Positions 21,741 to 31,514 are shown, numbered from the stretch's first letter. The stretch is DNA of 64,000 bases from Lachnospiraceae bacterium (GCA_028694115.1 JAQUUB010000017.1:3533-67532), one strand, 5' to 3'. Program-made: numbers and translations. The notes: generated by a model not told the origin, from the sequence alone.

Positions 21741-21778
21741 GGCGCTGAAATACTCATTGTTTAAGAGTAATCAGCGCC
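21741..21778 (-). terminator. Terminator-like hairpin just upstream of topB
   Basis: GGCGCTGA-x-TACTC pairs with GAGTA-x-TCAGCGCC around a short loop. On the minus strand the stem is followed by six T and then directly by the SD of topB. It either isolates topB from the DUF5688 operon or acts as an attenuator. Confidence 0.65.
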
Positions 21779-21792
21779 TGCAATGATTTTTA

Positions 21793-22773
21793 TTATCTGC
21801 CTGCTCCATTTCTTATTTGACTAGCCTGAAGCTCTTCCTGTCTCTGTTTTTCCTGATCTGCACGGTATAGTTCATGTCTGGCATAATCATATTTATAAAC
21901 ATGCTCTGATAGTCTGTCCTGTGGTTCGACCTGAGTTTCATTTACTTCCTGTACCATTGCTTCCAGTGTTGGGATATCCATATCATCAGTAGCTTTTACA
22001 CACAGCACTTCATGTGTAGAGGATGGCAAGATATAAAAATCTGACTGTATTGTTTCAAGTACCTTATCCATAGCTTTTTCATTCATTAATTCAGCAGCTC
22101 CATTGAGTTTCTGTTGATTTGTAAGTACAAACATTGTTTCATCTTCTAACTCAACTGGTATAATTCCCATCATTTCTGCATTTTCTTTTCCCATTATTTC
22201 TGTCATCACCTGTGTCATTCCCATAAATGAATATGGCATAAGTGCCTCCAGGTTGCCTTTTGCAGTATGTTCAAGTACTTCTGCTGAAGTTCCCCATATT
22301 TCAGCCATTGCCTTTGTAATAGCTATGGTTTGAGTGCCTTCGTCTTTTGAATCAAGTAGAATTGCATATGTAACTGCCAGATCCGCTTTAACTGTATATA
22401 TCTTATCCGACAAATACTCATCATTATTTTCAGTTCCGACTACTTTAGGTATAATTCTACCTGATACATTTTCAAAATCTCTGATATAATCCAAGTCAAA
22501 TGACTGTGTTATAGCATTGTCCGTAAAAGTTGTTGCAATTCTAGTCATAATAATCGCTAATGTTGCATCTTCATTTTCATAAGAAAGAAATAAATCTTTT
22601 AAATAAATTGTAGGTGCAATATTGACATTCTCCGGTTTAATAGTAATTCCGTCCACAGTTTCATTATTTTTCTTCACTGGAATAATGTCTACTTTAGAAG
22701 ACTTGAATTCTTCCGGAAGAAATTCAGATATATGTGTTTTTACATACTCCAAAAATTCATCATAACTAAGCAT
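21793..22773 (-). CDS. DUF5688 family protein
   Basis: A 326-residue protein starting at MLSYDEFLEYVKTHI. The start is set by SD AAAGGAGGGT 8 nt upstream; a longer in-frame extension upstream lacks an SD and overlaps another small gene. The N-terminal opening and SKVDIIPVKKNNETVDGI segment followed by NIAPTIYLKD match DUF5688, a family of unknown function common in Lachnospiraceae elements. The C-terminal half (FVLTNQQKLNGAAELM, later ILPSSTHEVLCVKA) is paralogous to the next gene. Ends in the tail NGAGR. That tail is not part of any SD, as the next gene is 70 nt away. Confidence 0.75.
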   Translation of the reverse strand: MLSYDEFLEYVKTHISEFLPEEFKSSKVDIIPVKKNNETVDGITIKPENVNIAPTIYLKDLFLSYENEDATLAIIMTRIATTFTDNAITQSFDLDYIRDFENVSGRIIPKVVGTENNDEYLSDKIYTVKADLAVTYAILLDSKDEGTQTIAITKAMAEIWGTSAEVLEHTAKGNLEALMPYSFMGMTQVMTEIMGKENAEMMGIIPVELEDETMFVLTNQQKLNGAAELMNEKAMDKVLETIQSDFYILPSSTHEVLCVKATDDMDIPTLEAMVQEVNETQVEPQDRLSEHVYKYDYARHELYRADQEKQRQEELQASQIRNGAGR

Positions 22774-22912
22774 TCTTTGTACCCTCCTTTGATGCATTTC
22801 GTGATACTTCTGCTTTCTTTTTTGCATACAATGTTCCATATGCTGCCAATGTAGCAGTTCGATCCGTCTCTTTCTCTTTTGTGATCTGATAATTTTTGCA
22901 CACATAATCCAT
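22766..22912 (-). CDS. Small 48-residue hypothetical protein
   Basis: ATG with SD GGAGG 8 nt upstream; the stop overlaps the DUF5688 start (ATGCTTAG). The product begins MDYVCKNYQITKEKETDR and is Lys/Ala-rich. The good SD and the tight overlap with both neighbours suggest a real, translationally coupled gene. Function unknown. Confidence 0.55.
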   Translation of the reverse strand: MDYVCKNYQITKEKETDRTATLAAYGTLYAKKKAEVSRNASKEGTKNA

Positions 22913-22926
22913 TACTTTTTCCTCCA

Positions 22927-23625
22927 TTATCTATGATTGTTTTGAATAGTATGTTGTTCTGTTCTTAATGATAAGTTATAAGATTGGCCTTCTGTTTCAC
23001 TTATTCTCTTTTGTGCTGAATCATATGTCAAAATTGAATCACATATTTTTTCATTTTCTTCTACTGCACCAGACAATTCCTTGAATATATTTTGTAATTC
23101 TTTTTCGTTTAATCCTGCATTTTCTGGTATACAATACATATGATTGACACTTGATGCCATAATATATATTTTATTTGAATCTAATGCCTTTGAAATTTTT
23201 TCTAATGCATCTGATTCATAAAAGATAGTGGCTACTCCGTTGTAGAAACTTTTGTTCGACAATACTACAATTTTAGAAAAGTCAAAATTATCGTCCAAAA
23301 ATTTCTGTACCCCTTCTCCAGAAAGGAAACTCACTACCGGTTCCGAAATGGCTGGAAAAAGATTTTTTGAATTTGTTGTTGCCATATCAAACATATCTTC
23401 TTTACTTATGTTCCATCCATTTAACATATCATTGGTTACTGTTAAACAAGTTGTATACATTCCATTGATATTTTTATCTCCCATACATAATTGTGTAAGG
23501 ACAGCAAAGCTGCCCTTACGAATATGAGGAAAATTTAAAAGCCTTTCAGCACTATCGTTATAATTGATAACAGCAAGAATCAATCTTTCTGACAGATCAT
23601 CAATTGTCATATCTGATATCTTCAT
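22927..23625 (-). CDS. Second DUF5688-like protein
   Basis: A 232-residue protein matching the C-terminal part of its downstream neighbour: VVLSNKSFYNGVATIF aligns with FVLTNQQKLNGAAELM, and IYIMASSVNHMYCIPE with FYILPSSTHEVLCVKA. The N-terminal third of DUF5688 is shortened or diverged. It ends in NNHR, a weak form of the shared basic tail. SD GAGAGG. Tandem duplication is likely. Function unknown. Confidence 0.6.
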   Translation of the reverse strand: MKISDMTIDDLSERLILAVINYNDSAERLLNFPHIRKGSFAVLTQLCMGDKNINGMYTTCLTVTNDMLNGWNISKEDMFDMATTNSKNLFPAISEPVVSFLSGEGVQKFLDDNFDFSKIVVLSNKSFYNGVATIFYESDALEKISKALDSNKIYIMASSVNHMYCIPENAGLNEKELQNIFKELSGAVEENEKICDSILTYDSAQKRISETEGQSYNLSLRTEQHTIQNNHR

Positions 23626-23636
23626 ATTTACCTCTC

Positions 23637-24734
23637 TTATCTTCCCACACCCTGCTTATGAAAGGGATTTTCTTCATTTGCTACCTCATCCGCAAGTGAA
23701 TGATCTGCATTGTTCTGTAACCATTTTGCTTTTGATTCCTCGAATTTTGCAATAACGTCCTCGGATGTCATTGTTTCAGTAAGATTATCGTATCCGCCAT
23801 TTCCGTCAGCAATAGATCTCTTTGCTGTATGATTATATGTTTTTCCATCTGGTCCATTTTTGAACAATGAAAGCTGTACCAGATTGGAATCTGGAATAGC
23901 ATTTACTCGCTCTGATGGAACTACAATTTCATAAAAAACAGTTTCATTTGTGCTTTCATCTGTTGTCGGAATAGAAATTCCATATAATGCTTTTCCCTCT
24001 TTACTGCTAAATGCCCTTACCAGTTTTTCGGATATCTGTGTAGACACAAACAGATCCTTTACGCTGCTTCTTTCAACTGCTTTTTTAACGTATTCTTTTA
24101 ATTCTGTACTACTAACTGTTTTAAAATTGTCAACATATCCATCATCTGTTTTTACACTGTTTTTCAGCTTTACCATATAATCATCTGTTGTATCCATTTT
24201 CTTTTTAGGAAATCCAAAATAACTCATTCCTGGATTCTTGTCAGATTCTTTAAATCTATCAAATGGAATAACAAAACTATGATAGGAATCATTCCCATTT
24301 TCAGTGATTGGAATAGAAATGGATACAAAGGAACCATTTTCTGATGAAAAATGTTTTCCCCAATTGGTAGGAACTTCCATATTTACAAATCCATGATTTT
24401 CTGCATATGTTTTTCTTTCTACTTCATATGCCTCTTTTAATTCCTCGATTTTCCATGTCTTGGTGAAATATTTGTCTTCCTTTGCTGCGTCTTCCGCCGC
24501 ATCCTCATTTCTATATGAAGCATTAATTTCTGTTCCTTCTGGACGTACAAAATATACTCTTTCCGGATTATCAGCTTTTACCTTAATACTATCAATAGGA
24601 TACATATAGCTTCCACCACCAGGAGCTACCACTCTTGCATAATCCTTCCCCGTCTTATCATTGTGAACTAAATTTTCAAGATTAACCTGTTTCTTACTTA
24701 GTTCAATAGTAACGAATGTTAAATCTTCACCCAC
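23637..24734 (-). CDS. Hypothetical conjugative-element protein with basic tail
   Basis: A 365-residue acidic soluble protein that I do not recognise. It starts at GTG (VGEDLTFVTIELSKKQVN), 8 nt after SD AAGGAGG; the TTG two codons earlier is too close to the SD. The sequence alternates beta-rich segments (ARVVAPGGGSYMYPID, SFVSISIPITENG) that suggest two related domains. It ends in HKQGVGR, before and separate from the SD of the next gene. First gene of the DUF5688 operon, preceded by a 158-nt gap with no clear promoter. Confidence 0.6.
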   Translation of the reverse strand: MGEDLTFVTIELSKKQVNLENLVHNDKTGKDYARVVAPGGGSYMYPIDSIKVKADNPERVYFVRPEGTEINASYRNEDAAEDAAKEDKYFTKTWKIEELKEAYEVERKTYAENHGFVNMEVPTNWGKHFSSENGSFVSISIPITENGNDSYHSFVIPFDRFKESDKNPGMSYFGFPKKKMDTTDDYMVKLKNSVKTDDGYVDNFKTVSSTELKEYVKKAVERSSVKDLFVSTQISEKLVRAFSSKEGKALYGISIPTTDESTNETVFYEIVVPSERVNAIPDSNLVQLSLFKNGPDGKTYNHTAKRSIADGNGGYDNLTETMTSEDVIAKFEESKAKWLQNNADHSLADEVANEENPFHKQGVGR

Positions 24735-24892
24735 TTGCAATACCTCCTTAGTATGATTAAGCTATTTGTTGTTACATATATATAGTAAATCTTTTTGTTT
24801 GTCCATTTGTTAGTGTAAAATATTACATTTTTCAGAATCTGTTGATTTCAATAAAACAATTTCACAAATAACGTTATTTCTAATTCTTTACA

Positions 24893-26215
24893 CTATCTAT
24901 GTCTTGCCTTATTTACACGCTCACACGCATTATTAAATGTATCAACATTTTTCTCAATAATTATGCTGTCTCTCCCTGTGTTAAGTGCAGCTTCTCCTAA
25001 TACACCACTACCACAAAACTGATCCAATATCTTTTCATTTGGGTTACTTATAAAAGTTATTATCTGTTCTAAAAGTTCTACTGGCTTTTCCGCCTGATGT
25101 ATCTTGCTATTCTTAGGTACTTGATCTATGTCAAAGACAGTTGGAAGCATACCATTTGTACCAGACATATAATTTAATGCTTCAGGATGTCCTTCTTTGA
25201 GAATTTCAAGTGTCATTTCCAAAAATTTAGAATCACTAAGCTGTTCATAGTCAAGATTTCCATATTTCCCTGTCACATCAAAATATGTTATGTGGCACTT
25301 ATCAAGCCACATACAAATATAATCGCCAATAGGAATCTGTGATAAATCATCTGGGACAGTATCTACTTCATATAATATTGAATCCTTACATCCTCCCATC
25401 CAATCCATATACGCTTTATCCATTTCTCTGCTAACGTCATCATAATCATCTGTTTTAATAAGAAACTCAAATTCAATAACATCTTCCTCTTCATTTTCAG
25501 GTGGAATTAATGAATTATAATCTTCTTCAAAATGGTATATCATCATTTCGCTAATCATTGCTTTATTTTTCTTTGCATCCAACTTAAGTTCTCGTGCTTT
25601 TCCTTTACAGAACATCACTACCTGCTCCGTATTCTTTGCTTTACGCCCCGTATTAGCAACAAAATCTCCTTTTTTCCATGGTACAGTTGAATAGTACTCT
25701 AATCCTGCATTGGCAGCCATTTCTTTGACTTGATAAATATATTTATAGTTATCTGCATTTTCTTCGGGAAGAAATTCTACTAAAAAGCATCCTGGCTTAA
25801 GGACTCTTGCTTTCTCATCAAAGTCCTTTTGGGTATATAAAAATGATTCATATTCTGCAAAATTTCTATTGCCACCCTTCAAAGATTTATCTAATTTATA
25901 AGGATGATCCGTAACCAATGCATCGATACTATTATCCTCAATCATTGATAGATTTCTACCATCACCATTAATCAAAAGACAGTTATTTTCAACACCATTG
26001 TGTTCTCGTTTTACGCTATATACACCTTTATCAATACGTTCAAAGATTCCAGCATCTATTCCTTCATATACCCTGGCACGTACACTCGGTGTTTTTACTT
26101 CCTTAACCTGCTTAACAACTTCCTCAGCTTCCTTTATTGTAAACTGGTCAATATCCATAAAATAATCTCGCAATGTCATTTGTATGCTTGGTGCTTTCTG
26201 TGTATCTGATGACAT
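24893..26215 (-). CDS. DNA adenine/cytosine-N4 methyltransferase
   Basis: A 440-residue methylase of the permuted (beta-class) order: the catalytic motif TDHPYKL comes first, near residue 100, and the AdoMet-binding motif LDQFCGSGVLGEAAL near residue 403, after KPVELLEQII. The usual DPPY is changed to DHPY. Ends in KARHR, a form of the shared basic tail. No restriction enzyme is adjacent, so it is probably a solitary methylase protecting the element from host restriction. SD AAGGAGG. Confidence 0.8.
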   Translation of the reverse strand: MSSDTQKAPSIQMTLRDYFMDIDQFTIKEAEEVVKQVKEVKTPSVRARVYEGIDAGIFERIDKGVYSVKREHNGVENNCLLINGDGRNLSMIEDNSIDALVTDHPYKLDKSLKGGNRNFAEYESFLYTQKDFDEKARVLKPGCFLVEFLPEENADNYKYIYQVKEMAANAGLEYYSTVPWKKGDFVANTGRKAKNTEQVVMFCKGKARELKLDAKKNKAMISEMMIYHFEEDYNSLIPPENEEEDVIEFEFLIKTDDYDDVSREMDKAYMDWMGGCKDSILYEVDTVPDDLSQIPIGDYICMWLDKCHITYFDVTGKYGNLDYEQLSDSKFLEMTLEILKEGHPEALNYMSGTNGMLPTVFDIDQVPKNSKIHQAEKPVELLEQIITFISNPNEKILDQFCGSGVLGEAALNTGRDSIIIEKNVDTFNNACERVNKARHR

Positions 26216-26248
26216 TTCTCATGCCTCCTTGATAATCAAATAAATTCT

Positions 26249-26749
26249 TTAAATATTGTTCATTGCTAATTTAAAATAGTCATCTTCATCAATGCAAAGA
26301 TAACCATGACTACATACTTTCTGAAACAGAAGATCAATTTCTTTTAAATCAGATACTATTGATAATTCTGGTGCTTTTTTCTTATCTGAATACTTGTTAA
26401 ACACGGCTTCTGTATCACCAAATTCCGCATGATTAACCATAAGTACTTGTGTAAAATGCTTTGTACAATTTGCATCTTCAAAATAATGATTTTTTATTTT
26501 TCCAGAACATATAATTTTAAAACCTTTTGCAAAATATTGATTTATTTTACTTGCAGCATCATCAAAAGAAATACACTCTACATAATCAATCGAACCTTCT
26601 GTGTACATATCCTTTGTTATTTCCGTCTCGAATTTTGCATCACTTATTGCTATTGTGAAGGTACACACACTTACTGGTTTATCTCCTAACTGTAAAACTC
26701 TTATTTTGGGAATCGTACAAATACGACCACCCATAACCACATTATTCAT
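26249..26749 (-). CDS. ssb: Single-stranded DNA-binding protein
   Basis: A 166-residue OB-fold SSB-like protein: MNNVVMGGRICTIPKIRVLQ opening, then VSVCTFTIAISDA, and IICSGKIKNHYF as the later OB strand. The C-terminal acidic tip of host SSB (DDDIPF) is replaced by another domain ending LAMNNI. Start chosen at the ATG behind SD AGAGG; an ATG five codons earlier overlaps the previous stop. It probably coats transferred single strands. Confidence 0.65.
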   Translation of the reverse strand: MNNVVMGGRICTIPKIRVLQLGDKPVSVCTFTIAISDAKFETEITKDMYTEGSIDYVECISFDDAASKINQYFAKGFKIICSGKIKNHYFEDANCTKHFTQVLMVNHAEFGDTEAVFNKYSDKKKAPELSIVSDLKEIDLLFQKVCSHGYLCIDEDDYFKLAMNNI

Positions 26750-26760
26750 ACATAAACCTC

Positions 26761-27459
26761 TCATTCATAAAACATTTCAATATAGGAAGTAATATCACTG
26801 GCCACCATCTGTGGCTTAAACATTTTTCTTAATAAAGTAACATCGTTAATTTCAATGTACTTTTTTATCTGCAGCATAGCCGCAATTTGCGATAAATCAT
26901 AATCATTCAATAAATCTGTTACAACTGCATCATCAAATGATAATTCTTCCTGCTCCTTTTCCTGTTCTTCGTTAATATTTTTCTCATTTTTTGCCTCTTC
27001 ATTTACTCCTACATCGGGCTGAATATAATCTATATCTCCCAGTTCTTCCGATTTTTTTACTGAAGCCTTTGCAAATAATTCTTTATCTGTTACTTGAGAA
27101 TTTTTTTTACTGTCTGTATAATCCATTCCAGCTTTATTTGCAATGTCTATGACATCTGGCGCATACTCATTTTCATCAAGAATATCTTCACTTTTTCTAT
27201 TTCTAACAATTAAGAAAAAAAAGAGAGCTTCTGCTATGATAAATCCCAACACTATTCCTACAGGTGTGAAATCATTGAAATATTTGTCAAATGGATTATC
27301 TAATACCATACAAAATCCGGTTAAAAAATCGACTGACTTATCAATCATTAATCCAATTATTGCAGTTAGCCAATAGCCCAGGGCAATAAATAGTACAGAA
27401 AGCAAAATACCGCTTACTAAAATTATTGCTCCATTTTTTCTATTTCTTTTTTCACTCAT
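26761..27459 (-). CDS. Membrane protein of the transfer operon
   Basis: A 232-residue protein with two clear membrane segments at residues about 12-36 and 68-86 (VGIVLGFIIAEALFFFLIV), then a long acidic cytoplasmic part (Glu/Asn-rich, residues 120-185) and a short helical end. No catalytic motif is visible. It sits between the SSB and a run of T4SS-associated coiled-coil genes. I do not recognise the family. Confidence 0.6.
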   Translation of the reverse strand: MSEKRNRKNGAIILVSGILLSVLFIALGYWLTAIIGLMIDKSVDFLTGFCMVLDNPFDKYFNDFTPVGIVLGFIIAEALFFFLIVRNRKSEDILDENEYAPDVIDIANKAGMDYTDSKKNSQVTDKELFAKASVKKSEELGDIDYIQPDVGVNEEAKNEKNINEEQEKEQEELSFDDAVVTDLLNDYDLSQIAAMLQIKKYIEINDVTLLRKMFKPQMVASDITSYIEMFYE

Positions 27460-27481
27460 GGTTCCTTATTCCTTTCCTAGA

Positions 27482-28819
27482 CTAAGATTCTGTATTGCAA
27501 AAGTTTATAATATCTTCATTTTCTGCTTTATTAGAAATGAGCTTATATAATTCCAGCCTTGATAAGATGCTATTACTTCTTAATGCTTTTGTAATGATTT
27601 GCACCATTTCCTTAGTAAATTCATTTTCCATGAGTTTAATAAAAATAAGATTGTCCTGCTCTGCCTGTGATTTTTTTTCAAATTTCTTTTCAAAATGTCT
27701 GTTTATAAAACGTGAAAGAAAACTGGAATGTTTTTCAATATTTTTTTTATTGTTCTGTATTGGAATCAAGTCTTTTGGATCATAATCGAATTCCTCTACC
27801 ACATTCATATCGTTTTCATCATCTAAATACATGGCTGATACATCTGGATTTGCCTGTGAAATCATTTCAAAATCATCTATTTGATCAATTTCTGAAACTT
27901 CTACCTTTTTATCAATGCCAGGTGTTGTCAAGCTTGCATTACGCATATTTGCTATTTGTTGCTCCATAGTTTCAATTTGTTTTACAAGTATTGCATTTTC
28001 TGCTTTACCTTGTACGCAATCCGTTTGTGTTGAATCTAATTTTGTATGCATTTCAGCCAAGGACTTCTCTGTTTCTAATTTTTCAGCAAGAATTCTATCA
28101 TTTATTGTATTAAGCTGGCATATCATCTCTTTATAATGATTTGCTTTTTTCTCTGCCATTACCAAAGTTGATTTTGTTTTTTCTAACTCTTTTTTTAGGT
28201 GATCAGCTTCTATTTTATGATCCATATAAGCCTTTTTATTGGATATCGATGTTTCCATCATATTTTTTTGTTCCAATCGATAACTATCCAGCTCAGTCAT
28301 TACATTATTAAGTCGATCATTTAACTGTTTATTTTCTGTTTTTAAATGTTCGATAAATTCTTTTTCAATTCCTATCTGCTCCGATTTTTCTATTTGCTCG
28401 ATTTTTACTTTCGGTGGCAATTTTGCCAAAATCTTTGCATCTACCAATGTCTTGAATTCAGCAATATCTTTAGAATTTTTCTCAATATCATGCATTTCTT
28501 CAATGCTAATATCATTGGCTATACAATTAGAAAGAATAGGTAAATAATCTATTATCCTTCCTCTCTGATCACCAAGAAATTCTACATATTCATACCAGGA
28601 CGCTGATACATTATTTTTTAACAAAAACATATACACTTCCATATCGCTATCCTGGAGCATATCAAAGTAGTCTAAAATCAAGTCATATACCCTGATTTCT
28701 ACGTGTTCAGTAGAAATCAATTTTGTTATAAAATCCGATATTTCAATATGACCATCTGAATGTGCTTGAAATGCTAATTCCTTCAATTTAGACAAGTATT
28801 CATCTATTGTCTTTTCCAT
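27482..28819 (-). CDS. Long coiled-coil protein
   Basis: A 445-residue soluble protein. Residues about 150-300 form continuous coiled coil (heptads through NKQLNDRLNNVMTELDSYR). The C-terminal 60 residues form a small helical domain (EFTKEMVQIITKALRSN, SRLELYKLISNKA). It pairs with the next gene, also coiled coil. A scaffold role in the transfer apparatus is only a guess. Confidence 0.6.
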   Translation of the reverse strand: MEKTIDEYLSKLKELAFQAHSDGHIEISDFITKLISTEHVEIRVYDLILDYFDMLQDSDMEVYMFLLKNNVSASWYEYVEFLGDQRGRIIDYLPILSNCIANDISIEEMHDIEKNSKDIAEFKTLVDAKILAKLPPKVKIEQIEKSEQIGIEKEFIEHLKTENKQLNDRLNNVMTELDSYRLEQKNMMETSISNKKAYMDHKIEADHLKKELEKTKSTLVMAEKKANHYKEMICQLNTINDRILAEKLETEKSLAEMHTKLDSTQTDCVQGKAENAILVKQIETMEQQIANMRNASLTTPGIDKKVEVSEIDQIDDFEMISQANPDVSAMYLDDENDMNVVEEFDYDPKDLIPIQNNKKNIEKHSSFLSRFINRHFEKKFEKKSQAEQDNLIFIKLMENEFTKEMVQIITKALRSNSILSRLELYKLISNKAENEDIINFCNTES

Positions 28820-28835
28820 TACAGCCTGCTCCTTC

Positions 28836-29777
28836 CTATTCGTTTAAAAAATACCCGCCACTAGACTCTGGACGTTTCATCATAGTCAGATTTGCCAGCT
28901 CCGATAATTTCTGATTTATTGTATCTTTTTGATTTTCTGTTTTTTCAGCTTCCTGTATTTTATAGTTTAACTTCACAATTTCATTACGAAGCTCATTAAT
29001 TTTATTCTGCTGACTATTCATCATCTTTTGCTGGAGGCTCATAAGTGCAGTTAATCTTTCAATTTCTTTTTTATCCGTTTCCATCTCATGAATAAGTTCA
29101 GAAGAATATGCCGCAAATTCTGAAGTTGCAAGTTGAAAGTTTGCTGCCATTTTATTTAATTTTTCATTCGCTATATGAATGGCGTTAGACTCATCATTTT
29201 TTGTACCAAATACCGACATAAGACTTCCAAAGACATCTGCATATCCAGGTTCTTCCGTTTGTCTTTGCTCTACAACTACTCTCTTTGGTTCTTCATTAAT
29301 TGGAGTTATTGTTTGTTCCTTTACCTCTTCCGGATCACCTGGTACATAAGTTACCACTTTTTCATAAATTTCTACTTCATCCTCTCCAGACAAAAATAAT
29401 TTTTTTATCTTTTCTAATGGAATATCTCGTTCAATTGCTTCTATAAATACAATGCCAAAATCATCAATAGAAATATTACTAGCATTACTATTTCTAAAGA
29501 AATCATTTACCCATGCGAGATGCTCCGCTGTTACTTTTAAATTATTTAAGAAACTTGCAATATTAAACAGATAAGTTTGATCTTCCCCAAATATAGAAGC
29601 ATTTGCACTTATATACCTTAGAACATCATCCCTAATTCCAATTGAGGAATCTTTCTTTAAATTTTCCATTACAAACTGTGACAACTTATAATTTTCTTTT
29701 TCAATATTTTGAAAATATCCCGCCACTTCACTCTGATCTTTATCTCTTAAATTAACTATCTTATGCTCTATATCCAT
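28836..29777 (-). CDS. Coiled-coil protein
   Basis: A 313-residue soluble protein. N-terminal 150 residues are helical (SSIGIRDDVLRYISANAS), followed by a Pro/Glu linker and a coiled coil at residues about 200-290 (MSLQQKMMNSQQNKINELR). It resembles its downstream neighbour in layout: a helical head, an acidic linker and a coil. No known family recognised. SD GGAGG. Confidence 0.6.
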   Translation of the reverse strand: MDIEHKIVNLRDKDQSEVAGYFQNIEKENYKLSQFVMENLKKDSSIGIRDDVLRYISANASIFGEDQTYLFNIASFLNNLKVTAEHLAWVNDFFRNSNASNISIDDFGIVFIEAIERDIPLEKIKKLFLSGEDEVEIYEKVVTYVPGDPEEVKEQTITPINEEPKRVVVEQRQTEEPGYADVFGSLMSVFGTKNDESNAIHIANEKLNKMAANFQLATSEFAAYSSELIHEMETDKKEIERLTALMSLQQKMMNSQQNKINELRNEIVKLNYKIQEAEKTENQKDTINQKLSELANLTMMKRPESSGGYFLNE

Positions 29778-29807
29778 CTATGCCTCCATTTTCCCTATTA
29801 TACAGGT

Positions 29808-30935
29808 CTATTGAACGATTACTTCATTGCTAATATCTTCGTACTGTTCTACTCCTACATCTTCATCCGTATTATCATATTGCGTAACGTTTTCTGTAAG
29901 ATTTACATTTGCAGTATTATTTTGTTCTGTTTGATTCGATGATGCATTTTCTTCATCAAATCTCTTATCTAAGCCAGTTGATGGATTATAAATCATGTTT
30001 CCATCCTGGTCATAAAGAATAATTGGGTCATTCCAATCGACATTTTCATCATAAGAATTTCCATTATAATAATAGTTATCTTCTGATGTTACATACCTGA
30101 ACATCCCTATTCCATCAATATAGTAATAGCCTGTCTTTAGCCAATCCGGTATTATGATTTCAATACAGTTACTGTGTAAAAAGTCGTATTGATATGTTGT
30201 AAATTCTTCAAGATGACTAAAGGTATGTATATTTGCTTTCATCTTAAAATCCTGATAATAAGTGCCTGTATACCATTCACACACATAACTTTTATCTTTG
30301 GTAAGATTTAGTATTGTTCCTCCTTCTGAAATAGAGGTATCACGTATTTTTTTTCCTCCGATTTTGTCAATAAATAAATTTGATACCGTAAGATATTGAT
30401 TTAATTCATTTACATCTGAATCAGAATAAACATAACCTTTATAGCCATCTCCATCAGAATTTATTATGCGGTAATGTCCACTATCATCGCCTTCCAAATT
30501 TGCAACTCCAATGGTGTATCCATAATCTGCAAACCTTTCCCATTCAATTCCTTTATATGGTACGGAAGTTGATGAAATATATAAGAGCTTGTCTCCCTCA
30601 TATAAGGTTGGAATATCAATATCATTTGTACTTGTAAACCATATTGTATGATTTATAAAAGTATCTTTACCCCAATTCAACGCTCCAGTTGGACATAGTT
30701 TAAATACGTTTTCTTCCGAAATACCATCCAGATCATTGGTTATATCATCTGTTTTTTCATTATGCCATACATAATAGCAGCCATTTGTAAGATCCTTTAC
30801 AGAAGCTGCCTCTGTGATTGTTTTATTGTTCTGGCTAAAAGTATCAAAGGAGATAACACCTGTAGAAATATAAACAATAATTAAAGCAATGACACTAAGA
30901 GCAATTAGGGATACAATAAGTGTCTTTTTTTTCAT
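29808..30935 (-). CDS. Membrane-anchored extracellular protein
   Basis: A 375-residue protein with an uncleaved-looking N-terminal membrane segment (residues 5-27, LIVSLIALSVIALIIVYIS). The exported domain is rich in Tyr, Asp and Gly with WHNEK and several GYYYIDG-type motifs. An Asn/Thr/Glu-rich low-complexity tail ends it. It overlaps the upstream VirB3-like gene by 4 nt, so it likely belongs to the mating-pair apparatus. No family recognised. Confidence 0.6.
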   Translation of the reverse strand: MKKKTLIVSLIALSVIALIIVYISTGVISFDTFSQNNKTITEAASVKDLTNGCYYVWHNEKTDDITNDLDGISEENVFKLCPTGALNWGKDTFINHTIWFTSTNDIDIPTLYEGDKLLYISSTSVPYKGIEWERFADYGYTIGVANLEGDDSGHYRIINSDGDGYKGYVYSDSDVNELNQYLTVSNLFIDKIGGKKIRDTSISEGGTILNLTKDKSYVCEWYTGTYYQDFKMKANIHTFSHLEEFTTYQYDFLHSNCIEIIIPDWLKTGYYYIDGIGMFRYVTSEDNYYYNGNSYDENVDWNDPIILYDQDGNMIYNPSTGLDKRFDEENASSNQTEQNNTANVNLTENVTQYDNTDEDVGVEQYEDISNEVIVQ

Positions 30936-31498
30936 ATAAATACCCCTTTTTCAATTTCTACAATTCCTGATGCCTGGGTTACTATATGATGTACTTCATC
31001 TGTTTTCATAGCATTAATGACAATAACTGTAACAACAACTGCCACTATAGCCAGGATTGCAAATATTCCAAGTTTAACAAGGAGTTGTTTTTGTGCTTCA
31101 TCTGACATCTTTTCTTTCTGCTGTTTTAGTAATGCTTCTTCCTGTTTGATACGTTCTGCCGCCATATGTAATTGTGCTAAATCTTCTGTTGGCTTTGAAT
31201 AATAGGCTTTTGATGGCTTTGAAATAAGTAATTTAAAATATCGAATAAGAGATAGGTCCTCATTGTAATTACACCCATATGCCACACCACCCACAAGAGG
31301 AATTAAAGTCAATACAAGTGTCATATTTATGCTGATTTCTAACACAAATGTACCAATCAAATTAATTGCTATGCCTGCCACAATTCCTCCTACAAAAACT
31401 ACTTTCTGTAGTAATGATTGGTAATTAAGATATGAAATCCCCATAAATGCATCTGTATTTACCTCCTCTAAATTTACATTTCTATTCATTGTTGCCAT
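30932..31498 (-). CDS. VirB3/PrgI-like T4SS membrane protein
   Basis: A 188-residue protein with two adjacent membrane segments at residues about 32-72, a short cytoplasmic part (SLIRYFKLLISKPSKAYYS) typical after the VirB3/PrgI hairpin, a coiled stretch, and a third membrane segment at about 143-165. The order PrgI-like then VirB4 further along is usual in Gram-positive T4SS loci, though here other genes intervene. SD GAGGTGAG. Confidence 0.55.
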   Translation of the reverse strand: MATMNRNVNLEEVNTDAFMGISYLNYQSLLQKVVFVGGIVAGIAINLIGTFVLEISINMTLVLTLIPLVGGVAYGCNYNEDLSLIRYFKLLISKPSKAYYSKPTEDLAQLHMAAERIKQEEALLKQQKEKMSDEAQKQLLVKLGIFAILAIVAVVVTVIVINAMKTDEVHHIVTQASGIVEIEKGVFI

Positions 31499-31514
31499 TA
31501 AAATCTCACCTCAT

